Assembly (NCBI GenBank): GCA_964017125.1
Contig: OZ024908.1
Coordinates: 65,573,993-65,637,992, forward strand
Source of the DNA: Flabesymbios commensalis
Lineage: Eukaryota; Annelida; Polychaeta; Terebellida; Flabelligeridae
Length of the DNA: 64,000 nt
Direction of reading: 5' to 3'
Shown piece by piece: positions 37,224 to 48,219 of this stretch. Position 1 is the first letter of the stretch; each line of letters opens with the position of its first letter. A program made the position numbers and the translations under genes. The notes below the pieces were generated by a model that saw only the letters and a program-made list of their open reading frames with translations, was not told the origin of the DNA and did no database searches.

Positions 37224-37747
37224 CTGAATAATGTTTGAAAAATCTGTGTTACTTTTTGTTTTATGAAATTTTAAATTTGGTAAACTTAGTAATTCACTCA
37301 TGAAAATTAAATTTCAAATAACGCCATACATTATTGCAACAAAGCGACTGGGATGTACCTTCTCGCACGGCGGGTCACCTTTGTTTTTCTACGTAGACAG
37401 GTGTAACAGAATTTTTCTCCATTCATGTTTTATTACATACACATGTAGTGATGAATAATAGAACGCGTACATCAATTTTCAATATCTCTACGTATGATTT
37501 TACTGCGATTCGCCACCAAGATGTGGGAGCTCAGCAACTCCCGGGAGTAAACAAATGTGCATACCTGTCGTGCACATTGTCGTTTTTATTCTGCGAGGAA
37601 AAGGAGTAATTTGGCAGGGTGCAGAGAGCGTTAGATCTCAGATCAGACGGGCTAAAAGGTGAGACGTAGAGTCGCACTCCGAATAACAATTATAATACGG
37701 GTCTGATAAATTAGTCTCGTGCCCTGGGCTACAAATCTTTCTTCATA

Positions 37748-38140
37748 TTGCACCTGCTCGGTAATATCCGGATATTCACGTTTTACTTTCACCGCCACCA
37801 CCATCCTGGAGTTGCGACCAGTCACGAAATTGGAAAATCGGGGAGCGTCATGAGAATTAGTACGGGCATGTCAGGAGGTTTTTTACTGGAAAACAAGACC
37901 TCCCCGGGAAACTCGAAACGTTCGCCCTGTATCGGTTTAATGCTGGCCCAGCATTTTCGATGCTGGGCCGGCATTATACCAAGGCAGGATGAACGTCTCG
38001 GGTTTACCGGCCGGGTATCATGGGCAGATTTGTTGACACGGATGGCATGTCAGAAAACGGCGGTCGTTACTTTTAGCAGCCCATCGGGGATTACCCTTCC
38101 TGTCTGGGCGAGGCTGACACTACATCTGGCAAAGCCATAG
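37748..38140 (+). other. 130-codon open frame, probably noncoding
   Basis: Open in copy B, but split into two frames at the matching place in copy C (63295-63486 and 63486-63686). It runs straight through a 110-bp palindromic element (37901-38010), and the peptide resembles nothing I know. It is reported because it is the longest non-repeat open frame shared by the two copies. Confidence 0.2.
37901..38010. mobile_element. 110-bp palindromic element (GCTGGCCCAGC type)
   Basis: Inner arms TTAATGCTGGCCCAGCA / TGCTGGGCCGGCATTA around TTTTCGA, outer arms 'gaaactcgaaacgttcgccc' with an inverted partner 'gatgaacgtctcgggttt'. The length and TCTTCGAC-like centre match the other 110-bp elements. Confidence 0.8.
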
Positions 38141-38185
38141 ACGTGCCATAGTGATCACTTGCCAAGGTAGGCCGTCCTTCTGCGT

Positions 38186-38420
38186 CTTCTAGTTAATTTG
38201 ATTTATAAAATATTTGGGGATTTGCGGCGCCTTACAACGTTTGTTTACACGTTTGCCCCAAGTTTCTGCTATAAGCGCTACATTCCCGGCAAACTCAATC
38301 AGTTCAGCCCGCGTTTTGGTTTTCTGTCGATCCAATGTCTGCGATGTTCGCCCTGTGTTAAACAAGCATCGATACAGCGTCTTGCATTCCGTAGACCGAT
38401 ATCTTGCTGTTTTTCTCCCT
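38186..38420 (-). pseudogene. Unknown conserved coding remnant, copy B
   Basis: On the minus strand a stretch of about 65 codons reads KTKTRAELIEFAGNVALIAE near its middle and TWGKRVNKRCKAPQIPKY further on. The twin in copy C (63735-63989) encodes nearly the same peptide. Differences between copies include several that keep or mildly change amino acids, which hints at former coding. I do not recognise the family; it may be an exon or the gene of whatever duplicated here. Confidence 0.35.
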
Positions 38421-38442
38421 CAGGCCTTCAAACCAATAAATC

Positions 38443-38600
38443 AGTTAAAGGAGAATAAAATAGATAGATTTGAATGTCCTCAGTAATTTGTTACATTTAA
38501 TAAAAATTATATGTCCAGTTAAAAATTGCCGGGAATTTACCGCGCTGGTGTAATAAATTAAAATTGTCATGCATTTGCAGTATTCATGTGATCCGCCATT
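38443..38600 (+). repeat. Dispersed repeat, inverted copy at 49490-49660
   Basis: 'gagaataaaatagatagatt' through 'aatttaccgcgctggtgtaa' to 'gcatttgcagtattcatgtg' is the reverse complement of 49500-49660 at about 90% identity by eye. It begins where the B/C comparison leaves the window, so copy C may carry it too. Confidence 0.85.
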
Positions 38601-39124
38601 TTAATTTTCTAATACTCTGAGTGAATGTAGGACCGGAAACGGTGTTGAGAATCCAGTTGTGTCCCAGGGAAGGGCTTCCCTCAAAACTGCCACTATGACC
38701 AGTAGAGACCAGACGATATTAAGGCCAGAAATTTCATCTTGGTGTGATGAAATCAAGTTGAATTTCCATCCAAATTTACAAATGTCCAAATAAACGATAT
38801 TCATAGATAATATATCTTGAATTTTTTTATTTCATAATGTTTATTTTCTAGCATGCGAACACGCTTTTATAAAGCTCATGCAGACGAAATATTATGTCTT
38901 GTGAATGACCCTTGGCCCGACCCGGAAGTGAAATCTTTAATACGATCACTACAAGCTCTGCTCTGGCTTTGTGCAGTTTTTCGCACATCAAAGCTGCGGT
39001 TAATTCACATATGTCAACTTTTTATTGAGATATCATAGAGTCTATATATTTAATTCATATTGTTATTAATGTTTTCATATTCTAATCATTATAATACGTT
39101 GTGACTCAACACCAACCGGTAGAA
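38601..39124. other. Unique sequence, nothing recognised
   Basis: No repeat or coding match was found. Confidence 0.45.
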
Positions 39125-39745
39125 TTACACTGTCAGAATAGTCTCGGGCTTCCTTCGGAGGAACCTGAAGGCATGTCCCCCTAAATTAAGGGAGACTGCC
39201 TATTTCTCCTTGGTCAGATCATCCTTAGAATATTCTTCAGCAGTTTGGGACCCCTTTAGACAAAAAGACATTGATAAATTAGAAAATTTCAAAGAGCAGC
39301 AGCAAGATTTGTCACCCAAAATTATAGACAAACAGCCAGTGCGACATCTCTCATTCAGAACTTGGGCTGGACTGACTTGAAAACAATACGAAAAAATTCT
39401 AGGCTTTTATGTATGTTCAAAATTTTAAATGAGTTAGTTGAAATTCCTATCAATGACCGTTTAAACCCAGCAGATAGAAGAACACGTGGTGGGCACAATC
39501 AGGCTTATAAACACATCAGAGCTATCACCACACTGGTACAAAATTCTTTTTGGCATCGAACTATCCTTGATTGGAATTCTCTTCCGGCAGCTGCCATAGA
39601 ATCGAAAACTGTGGCAGCATTCAAGAGTCAGCTGATCGACTAGATCTGCCAGCCTCTTCCCCCCCCCCCCCCCTCCAGCCTAATACTCCACAATGGAGGG
39701 CTGCTGAAGTATTCACTCAAAGTCAAAGATAAAGACTCTGTGCTC
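39125..39745 (+). pseudogene. LINE 3' fragment (CR1/L2/Jockey group), C-terminal RT region
   Basis: This encodes the region downstream of the reverse-transcriptase catalytic core of a non-LTR retrotransposon. Visible peptides in order are LGFLRRNLKACPPKLRETAY, FSLVRSSLEYSSAVWDPFRQ and KDIDKLEN (39140-39285), then in another frame LGWTDLKT..., RRTRGGHNQAYKH and TILDWNSLPAAAIES (39362-39643). The YSS-VWDP and RTRG...DWNSLP signatures are typical of this group. One frame change separates the two parts, around 39290. The stop lies at 39641-39643, followed by a C-run and a 3' tail ending in 'agtcaaagataaagac'. It is 5'-truncated, as is usual for LINEs. It is the same family as 21190-22370. Confidence 0.88.
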
Positions 39746-40044
39746 TCACGCACGTGTCATGGCTCATGCCTCAAGACTGACTGCCAGCCTACCTGCCTAC
39801 TGGTAGGCTAACCGCCGGTACCGTCGTGGCTGGCCAGGCGGCTTTAGACGTGTAGACTGTAGTGTGGTCGGTTGACGAGACTTTTTTTACAGACAAGAAC
39901 GCTTGGCCCCAGACCAATGTCATTGACACTGTGACAGACAGCAGGTCACTGGTAGCTAGCGTTGTCGACGAGCACAAAAACGTGGCAGACAGGCATCAAG
40001 TCTAAGAGTAAGACCATAGTCTCCGTCAAATTAAATATGATCAA
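39746..40044. other. GC-richer unique stretch, no gene assigned
   Basis: Contains GACACTGTGACAGACAGCAG-like sequence also echoed near 48960-49030. It may be old host exon or repeat; undecided. Confidence 0.35.
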
Positions 40045-40356
40045 CCAGGATCGCATGTTTTTTGGCGATTTCTCCGTCAATTATAAACCGATTTCCTTCA
40101 AATTTTGCAAAGGCCATTTTTTATTCAAATTATATAGCGTATTTCAAAAGTTAGACCATTTGACATGTAGTAGGCCTAAATTGAAATTACGACGTTCCTC
40201 TATAACCCCATTAAACTAATTCTATTACATGGCAAATGGTCTAATATTTGAAATATTAAATATAATTTTTCGAATTTTTTACCGCTGTTAGGATTTTAAC
40301 AAAAAATGGGCGGTTCAGAATTGATGGAGAAATCGCCGAAAATCATGCGATCCTGG
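40045..40356. mobile_element. 312-bp MITE with CCAGGATCGCATG ends
   Basis: Left CCAGGATCGCATGTTTTTTG and right end reverse complement CCAGGATCGCATGATTTTCG agree. Matching continues through GGCGATTTCTCCGTCAATT (about 48 bp arms). The interior is noncoding. Confidence 0.88.
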
Positions 40357-40794
40357 GTAATTTGGCGGTGAGTATAAGCCGGCCGGTATTAAGGGATGGG
40401 TCTGCGGAAATATGGAAAAAAGTTTGTTGCAACAATGGTACAAAAGATGGAAAAAAGTTTCTTGAAAATGTGGACAGCAAAAATATTTTGTTGCTGAAAT
40501 TGATGAAAAAATGTGGACCAGAATGATCATGTTTGTTGTTAGGGATAGCGAGCCCTCAAAAATGGGGATAGCTAGCCCTCAAAAATGGGGCGAGCGAAGA
40601 AGCGTTTTTTTCTTTTTCAAAGAAAGAAACGTAATTGTCTTCAGAGGACACGTGATTTTCAGGCGGGGGGGGGGGGGACAAATTGTGTCTTCAAACAAAA
40701 ATAGAGCGGCGAAATATAAAAATACTGTGCAAGCACTCAAATACCTCTCGGCTGATGCAGTGACTCTATATGCCAGGTTTCAAGGCAATTAATT
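40357..40794. repeat. Short local duplications and G-run
   Basis: 'aaaaagtttgttgcaaca' and 'aaaaagtttcttgaaaatg' pairs at 40418-40470, a direct 'gcgagccctcaaaaatgggg' / 'gctagccctcaaaaatgggg' duplication (about 40548-40590), and a G-run at 40664-40676. No gene. Confidence 0.6.
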
Positions 40795-41206
40795 GAAAAT
40801 AAGAACGATTTATTAAAATTGATAAAACCAAAATGGCCGCCGCAGCCACGTTTTCAGTCTCACGTGAAAACGGACAATACTTAATTAGACTCGCAGACCC
40901 CAAAAACCTATATATATATATATATCAGGTTTCGAGGAAATTCTGGAAAAAAAGTTGAAAAAAAATAATCTCCAGGTGTTGGCCATTTTGATTATCGGTG
41001 GAAAGCTGAAATTGTAATCAGGTCATCTCCATACTCATGGGTAACTTCACATTAAAATTTGGCGAGATCCAATAATTATATTTCAAGTTATCGCATTAAC
41101 AAGGGATTATTCAATTAAAAAAATCAAGATGGCCGCCATAGCCTCGTTTTCAGTCGCACACGAAAACGGACAATGCCAATAGACTCATAGACCCCGAAAA
41201 CATATA

Positions 41207-41384
41207 CAGTAAAACCTGCTATGAGCAGGCACTCTCATGAGATGCCAACCTCCTATGGGAGGCCACTTGGCCATTCCTCAAAATGACATTTCCTATACAA
41301 ATGAACCTCATATAAGCAGCCAACTGCATTAAAAGGCCACTTTTCCTGTGTCACAAAGGTGGCTGCCCATAGCAGGTTCTACTG
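41207..41384. mobile_element. pogo/Tigger-like MITE, TA target duplication
   Basis: Ends CAGTAAAACCTGCTATGAGC and AGCAGGTTCTACTG are inverted, flanked by TA on both sides (41205-41206, 41385-41386). CAGTA(A/G)AACCT termini with TA duplication are characteristic of the pogo branch of Tc1/mariner. At 178 bp it is non-autonomous. The surrounding repeat unit resumes cleanly after it, confirming a precise insertion. Confidence 0.9.
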
Positions 41385-41437
41385 TAAATACCAGGTTTCA
41401 AGGGAATTATGAAAAAAAATTATGAAAAAAAAACAAA

Positions 41438-41533
41438 AGGACAAATTCGCAAATTCAAGAATCTCGTGAAAATTATTATTATAATAGCGCTACTAAAGAA
41501 ACATTTCTAAACTTCGTGAAAGGTCCCAAAAAC
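41438..41533 (+). repeat. 96-bp identical direct repeat, copy 1
   Basis: Base-for-base the same as 42266-42361 by eye (from AGGACAAATTCGCAAATTC to GAAAGGTCCCAAAAAC), and it interrupts the ~310-bp repeat. It appears copied from the second site. Confidence 0.93.
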
Positions 41534-41959
41534 CAGGTGGCGGTCATTTTGATTATCGATGAAAAGCTGAAAATCTGATCAGGTATCTCCATACTCATGG
41601 GTAACTTCACGTAAAAAAATTAAAGAGATACAATATTAATTTTTTCAAGTTATCACGTTAACTAGAATTTTTTTAATCTTTGACCTTGACCTTGGGTAAA
41701 AAATAAGTGCAGGGAGGGGTTGAATGTTTGTATGAATTATGAATTCAATCTGTTGCACCATGTTGGTGTAGTAGCCAAAAGAGTGCGTGCGGCGGCGGCG
41801 CACAAAAGGGACAACAATACCCATTCGGGCCCAACGGGCCGAGGGGTAAAGATGAAAAAAAATTGTGCCTCCAAGAATAAAATGTAGCGGCGAAATAATT
41901 TTTTTTTAATAAAAAAATTCAATCACGCTAAAATCGAAGCGGCGAATCCGACATCCATA

Positions 41960-42510
41960 AAATCAATTTGCTGTGGCCTTTACACTAAGCTCAAATTTTC
42001 ACTGTACAGTATAGTTCGCAGGTCTAATGTAGTTGGGTATTTTGAGGTACTGTACCTGTTAGTGTTAGAGGTACATGTTGGGAGACTGAAATGACCATTA
42101 CATTTGTGAAGCCTAAACCTTCGCTCAGCTCCTGAACCTTCAGAACAGTACTAGGTCTAGATAGGGATCCAACTTTGTATACAGATACAAATTGTAAGCA
42201 AGTGAAATCAATACTGCAGATCTGCTAATATTCGTGAGGTCTTAATTTTCGTGAATTTCACGATCAGGACAAATTCGCAAATTCAAGAATCTCGTGAAAA
42301 TTATTATTATAATAGCGCTACTAAAGAAACATTTCTAAACTTCGTGAAAGGTCCCAAAAACAGAAATACGACAAGCTGAAATAGACATTTTGCTTGAGGC
42401 AGAGTGTGATAAAAATTTCTGCAGAAGGGAAGTAAAAAATATAATTTATCAAATTTAAAAACTCCAGCCCCTGCCCTGTGAAATTCCGGTCATGGGGTAT
42501 TTCAATTCCC
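41960..42510 (+). repeat. Dispersed repeat S, copy 1
   Basis: 'tccaactttgtatacaga', 'aagtgaaatcaatac', 'gaggcagagtgtg' and 'ttctgcagaagggaagt' appear in the same order as at 48220-48700. Between the first and second halves this copy holds 42190-42390 (with the 96-bp segment), whereas the other holds a MITE. Confidence 0.75.
42266..42361 (+). repeat. 96-bp identical direct repeat, copy 2
   Basis: Likely donor of 41438-41533: here the context continues naturally from 'ttcgtgaatttcacga', which shares the TTCGTGAA theme of the segment. Confidence 0.9.
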
Positions 42511-42539
42511 AACAAGGTGAATATGAAAAAAATCTGATT

Positions 42540-43282
42540 TTAGGAAATAAATCTGGAGAATAATATATCAAATAGCAAGCTAAAAATGCCCTTATCATGT
42601 TTATTAGATAATTTATACCTGTTTGTATTCCATTACAATGTTAAAAGGATAGTAGTAAAATGTACAATGGTTATGCATGCAGAAATACACAATGATTAAG
42701 GAAATAGTCAAATACAGTCTTAATCAATACTTCAGAATGTGTTCATAATATGGTCATATCACACTTTTGAATCACACTTTTAACTACCAGAGTGGGAAAT
42801 TTTTCATTTTCCCAATACATTATAATTTTCAATTTGTCTGACATGTCAACACACAATTGATTACACATCACGTATAATAAAATGTTAGAATTGGCAAATT
42901 ATGACTATGCTATAATCATGCAATAGAAGTGCACAAATTCCATATAAAAAAGGTCCTTCCTTTCACTTATTTAAAGTTCTAAGAGAAATCAGAATGATGA
43001 GCAAGCATCATTTGAGGAAAAATGTCTGACACTAAACACAGAAATGTCATGACCAATGCTTTTAGTGTGGGCATGTAATATATACATGTATTATTTAGTG
43101 TTTTTATGTCTTTTTTTTGAACAAACAAATATAGATTGAGGTTTATCCAATTATATAATTTCATCTCAATTAAACCATCATGTTTAAATTTAGGCAGAAA
43201 GAAAAACATCAAATCAGAAATCTTTGTAGAAAAACCAAAATAATGGTGAACACAATAAACACATGTGTAAGCATGTCATAAT
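42540..43282. other. AT-rich unique sequence, nothing recognised
   Basis: No repeats or coding matches were seen. Confidence 0.5.
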
Positions 43283-43523
43283 TTAACCATTTGCCTGCTG
43301 ATCGAGACTAAAGTTGATTTTAATCAGTTTTTTAGCCGATAAAACCACTGTTATTGGGAATAAAATGATTGTGTAAATAAACATCAACATTTTAAAATGT
43401 TTGTTCTCATATTTAACAAATATGAGTAATTTTCAACCACTTCAGGTTGTGGATCGAGGTAGTGAGACACAACCTCAAGTGGTTGAAAATTTAAATAAAT
43501 TAACTTAGCAGGATAAGGGTTAA
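43283..43523 (+). mobile_element. MITE family H, best-preserved copy
   Basis: TTAACCATTTGCCTGCTGAT at the left and CAGGATAAGGGTTAA at the right. The hairpin CAACCACTTCAGGTTGTGG / CACAACCTCAAGTGGTTG lies at about 43434-43486, and 'aaaaccactgttattgggaa' is in inverted order relative to copy 3. A 43640-43700 segment ('gagtcgctacagcgactc') looks like a further remnant. Confidence 0.9.
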
Positions 43524-43924
43524 AACAGTTTCACAGCGGGAGTTACTTTTCTCAATTTAGATAATCAAATCTACATAATTTCATCTAAGTGGAACCATTT
43601 ATTATAAAATATAACCAGTATGATTTTTATAAAATTACGTAGAGGCATTTCCATCCACATTACCAACTAGAGAGTCGCTACAGCGACTCACAACTGAAGT
43701 AGATCAAAATTACATATATATATATATATATTATGTCTGACAATAAACACATGTGTTTTTCATAATTAAAGGGACTGGCTCAGGCTAAAATCACAAAAAA
43801 ATCGGTGATTTTATTTTGGCTTCCTAACATGCCCATATGATGTGAACATGTCATAGACAGTTCTGCGTAAGTTTTTTAGGCCTCAGCCAAAACTTTGGCG
43901 GATGCCTATTTTCGTCACCAGGCG

Positions 43925-43958
43925 CGCGCGTCCGTCCGTCCGTCCGTCTGTCCGCCAC
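43925..43958 (+). repeat. (CGTC)n microsatellite
   Basis: GCGCGCGTCCGTCCGTCCGT run inside the family R element, followed by 'actataacttgtttcgcata'. Confidence 0.9.
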
Positions 43959-44089
43959 TTTTAGCACTATAACTTGTTTCGCATAACTGGAATGCTCATT
44001 AAACTTCCTATAGAGGTTAATCATTACTAAAGCTTGACTCATTTCACATTTGACCTTTCTGTGACCCCTATGACCTTGATTTTTTTCAG

Positions 44090-45060
44090 ATCGACAATTT
44101 TTCTCATTAACGTGATTCACTCAACATTTTTTAATGTATCGTTCCAAAATTTATACCATACATCCATTTCACTAATAGCTCGGATGAGTTCGAAATTGGG
44201 CAAGATTCGGACAGAAATTAGGTCATAGCGGCTAAAATGGCCGATTATCGGCCATTATTTTTTTAATATGCGTAATATCTGGGAAACCAGACCAGATAGC
44301 TGGACCATTACTTTTGAACAAAATGTGCACTTTCAGGTAGGGATATAACATGAAAAATATCAACTTTATCAAATGCAAAATGGCCGACCTGCAGCGAATT
44401 CTGATCGACAAATTTTCTCGTTAACGCGATTCACTCAACATTTTTCTATGTCTCGCTCCAAAATTTTTACCATAATATCTATTGCAGCAATAGTTCGGAT
44501 GAGTTTGAAATTGGGCAAGATTCGGACAGAAACTAGGTCATGCCGGCCAAAATGACCAATTATTGGCCATTGTTTTTTTCATATGCGTAATATCTGGAAA
44601 GCCCGACTCCGATAGCTAGACCATTACTATAAAACAAAATTTGCATTTTCAGGTAGGGATATGCTCTAAAGAAATTTAATTTTGATCAAATTAAAAATGA
44701 CCGATTATCGCCCATAATTAACTGTGATATGCCTGATATCTGACAAACCGACTCCGATAGGTAAACCATTACTATAAAACAAAATGTGCATTTTCAGGTA
44801 GGGATATGCTCTAAAGAAATTTAATTTTGATCAAATTAAAAATGACCGATTATCGGCCATAATTAACTGTAATATGCCTGATATCTGACAAACCGTGCCA
44901 TATAGCTAGACCATTACTACAAAACAAAATGTGCGGTTTCAGGTAGGGATATGCTCTGGAAATTTTCAACTTGATCTAATTAAAAATGGTCGATTATCGG
45001 ACATCAATTAACTTTAATATGCCTTATACCGGACAAACCGTGCCAGATAGTTAGATGCTC
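44090..45060 (+). repeat. Internal tandem repeats of the long R element
   Basis: Two ~305-bp units ('gattcactcaacattttt' at 44116 and 44427; 'gaaattgggcaagattcgga' at 44191 and 44502), then shorter ~165-180 bp units marked by 'ttcaggtagggatatgctct' (about 44650, 44793, 44938) and 'gaccgattatcg'. All are noncoding. Confidence 0.85.
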
Positions 45061-46439
45061 TAACCTTCAAAATTGGCATGATTTGGAATATCATTTGTAC
45101 ACTTCTTTAACTTTTCTGATCCGAAAAATAATATGATTTTTTTTAAGTACCGGACATTCGGTCCATATTTGCATAAATTCAAGATGGCGGACAAAAAACA
45201 CAGGAGAAGTAAAGTGAGTCATTGTCTCAAACGTGTGCAGGGGTGGAAACTAGCACCGGCTCGCCAGCCAATGGCTGGTGATTTTAGCTGCGGGCCGGTG
45301 AATATGACCTGTAAAATTCAAATAGCCAACAAAATTCCACATGGATAATTCATTAAATCTATTCGCAGCATTCCTACATCAGCCCTTGAAACAATATTCC
45401 ATTATATACCAGTACAATAAATACTATAAAACAAAATTTATTGTTTCAGTGAGGGATATATATATACCCCTTAATGGCGACTTCCTGCAATAATAAAAAA
45501 ATGCTGACTTGCGACCATCATTGACTACAATATCTGTAATATACACAGTAATCTGTGCTAGATCGGTCGATCATTGAAAGTCCAAAAAATATTCAAAATG
45601 ACCGATTTTATTACGAATATCACATTTGACGTGAATAATCTTGCTTTGTGGGCGCGATAACTTCAAAGGTTTCCCATGTATCCTGCTCAAATTTGTAATA
45701 TCTCTATTACTCATAACCAGTTCTTGGACGATTTCAATAATTTTTTTCACTTTTAAACGATGATTAGAGGCAGAGGCCTATTTCCGTCGCCGACGGGCCT
45801 TGTTAATTTTTGTGCTTCGCATTTACCAGTTAGGCTATAGAGACAAAATTCCCAAATTTATCATTTTTGACATGGTTGTTTGAAATAAGAAATTTTGTCT
45901 TTATATCTAGATAGCCTAGCTGGTAAATGCGCGGCACAAAAATTAAAAATATTTTGCAATTCTAGTCTATGGACATGTTTACATCATATGGGCATATTAA
46001 GAAGCCAAAATAAAATCACCTATTTTTTAGTGATTTTAGCCCGAGCTAGTCCCTTTAACCCTATTGCAGCATATATCATGATATAGATACAATTTGAATA
46101 AAAGTATATGGCAATTTTGCAAATTTATGCACATCTCGCTAAGAAATTTTCATTGTTTGAGCAATAAAAAGAAAGATTAACAAGGCCCATTGGCGATGGA
46201 CTTAAGCTTCAGCCTTCAATTATCATTTCACAAGCAAAAATCATTGAAACCGCACATTTTGTTCAATAGTAATGGGCTAGCTATCTGGCAAGGTTTTCCA
46301 GTTCCCCGATCTGGCAAAACAAGTCATAAGTTGCACTTTGGCAAACGATGTTAGGATTCCACGGACGTCCAAAGTCGATCCCCGAACTGAAAAAATGAAA
46401 CAAGAGCGCAGTCGACAATAGCTCGTCGCCATTATTGAA

Positions 46440-46720
46440 ATTGAATTTATCACGCCCTCAAGGTAAAATTCTTGACATAAAATGCCAAAAATCACAATGA
46501 ATCAGTCATTTAAATTTTGTTCAGCCATTATTGAACTTGTCCAAGCACAACTTGTTAGTAACATGCATAACACATTTGAGCCGGATACATGAATAACTTT
46601 TCACGGTCAAATTATTGATGTAAAATGCTAAAAATCGCAGTAAATCAGCCATTTTGAATTGTTTAAGCCATTATCAAACTTGTCTGGCAACTGATTATTA
46701 GTGACATGAATAACAAATTA
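46440..46720 (+). repeat. ~155-bp tandem duplication
   Basis: 'ttgacataaaatgccaaaaatc' (46473) and 'ttgatgtaaaatgctaaaaatc' (46615) head two diverged copies ending in 'tagtaacatgcataac' / 'tagtgacatgaataac'. Confidence 0.75.
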
Positions 46721-46934
46721 GAACATTTTCCAACTGCAGGTGAATACAAAGTAGATGATATCATATCTCAAATAAAGCCCAACTATCCCTAATATGGTAT
46801 ATTATTATCATGTTTCATTACATGAATATTCTTTAAAATATATTATGAAGTAGATAGGGTTAAAATCACATAGCTTACTTATGGCCTCCAGTCGACCATT
46901 TGGCTTTAAATTTCATATAACTAACAAATACACA

Positions 46935-47160
46935 GGGTCTTCGCCGGGGGGGGGGGGTCTGGACCCCCACTCAGCATCTAAGGGGGGGATATCCCCCCCC
47001 CCCTTGTTGGCAAAGTAAATAAAAATATTTCCCATATTTTGCTGTTATTTCAGTCAAAATAGGCCATTTTAGGCACTAAAATTTGAAACTCTAATTTTTT
47101 TCCCCTGTGGGAGGACCCCCAGATCCCCCACCCTTTTTGGACCCCCCCCCTTTCAAACAT
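46935..47160. repeat. G-run/C-run low-complexity segment
   Basis: G-run at 46947-46957, C-runs near 46992 and 47140, with inverted 'tctggacccccac' / 'gggtcc'-type bits. Probably a dispersed GC-rich repeat; no coding meaning. Confidence 0.7.
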
Positions 47161-48219
47161 TACTGGTGGAAAGCTTTGTATCAGCAGCACAGTCAAGTAG
47201 AAGATAACCAGTCAAACTTACAGCCGAATGTGATGGGATTATTCCTGCAAAATACAAAATACAAAAAAAATAACATTTATAGGTATATTTTTTGACAGAG
47301 CAAATTGTCACTAGTAGATAGACTATCAAGTGCATTTTTTGCAAATAAAAGCCTAATTAATTATCTGATTCCACACAACATAGGCCTACTCCAGAACAGA
47401 CATGGGAATTTAGGGGAGGGGCATTTAACTATGTTAACATACATGTACAACATATTTAAGTTTTATAAATTGTATATTTCAGTCCAAAAAAACTTCTGGA
47501 CTATTTGATAAACTGTAAGTAGCCTAAGGAGGCTAATATTTGACTTTAGGGGAGACCAGGTATATTTGAAATTGATCAAACAAATAATTGATATTAAAAG
47601 TGATAGCCTAGATATTTGTTTTATCTCTGACAGTGCAGGGCAAATAATATTTTTCATCTAGGCTCTAGTAGGTCTATACAGAGATAAGCAAGACAGTAAA
47701 AAGTTAAATTTATTAAAAAAGACATAGAGGGAGTCGGCGCTTATTAGAATAGTGTTTTATGTCTACCCGGGTATATAGTGTACCATGATCGCTGATTATA
47801 TTTTCAAATCAGGGGACTGGAGTATTTTCAAAATAAATATTTTCAGACTCAATTTTCATCAAATAAATGATTTTCCGAAGGAAATGTTGTAGGCCTAAAT
47901 ATAATCAATGACCCTTAAAACATGTTGAGCCTTGTTTGACTTCGCTCAGCATCATTAAATGAGGGTGTACATGGGTCCTGGAGATAATGGATTGTTCCCA
48001 GTTCACTTTTTACCAATTTTTGGCCTCGCTATTCGCTAATTTTTATAAGGGAAAAATGATATAATTATAGATAAAAATGAATATAAATTTTTAGGTTCGT
48101 TTTTTGTACTATTTATAAGCTGAAATTCTCGATGTTCGGATCCTAAGAACAGGCGATTCGCTGTTCGTTTGATTCGTTTTTTAACCCATGTGCATCCTCT
48201 TAAATGACCCTTAAATTTG
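47161..48219. other. AT-rich unique sequence, nothing recognised
   Basis: Several TAGGCCTA palindromes occur, as elsewhere in this window. No gene was seen. Confidence 0.45.

Larger units (their letters stand above)
33895..38442 (+). repeat. 4.5-kb duplicated segment, copy B
   Basis: From 'aaacaagctacatgtagtt' to 'ggccttcaaaccaataaatc' this parallels 59043-64000 at high identity, including intergenic-looking DNA beyond the inverted-repeat element (35766-38442) and two small MITEs at the same places. So the unit duplicated is larger than element B and contains already-inserted MITEs. Confidence 0.93.
40795..41700 (+). repeat. ~310-bp tandem repeat, two to three units
   Basis: 'aaaatggccgccgcagccac' (40830) is echoed by 'aagatggccgccatagcctc' (41127), and 'catctccatactcatgggta' occurs at about 41024 and 41586. 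Units carry 'attttgattatcg...gaaaagctgaaa'. The second unit is interrupted by a pogo-like MITE (41207-41384) and a 96-bp transferred segment (41438-41533). Confidence 0.8.
43766..46058 (+). mobile_element. TTAA-flanked family R element, long 2.3-kb form
   Basis: Left end TTAAAGGGACTGGCTCAGGC and right end GCCCGAGCTAGTCCCTTTAA. Both continue inward through 'taaaatcac...aaaaatc...gattttattttggcttc' and 'gtctatggacatgtt', for arms of about 100 bp or more. The interior (43880-45790) is filled by noncoding repeats, not a transposase. This shows family R exists as short (about 380 bp) and long forms with identical plan. Confidence 0.9.
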
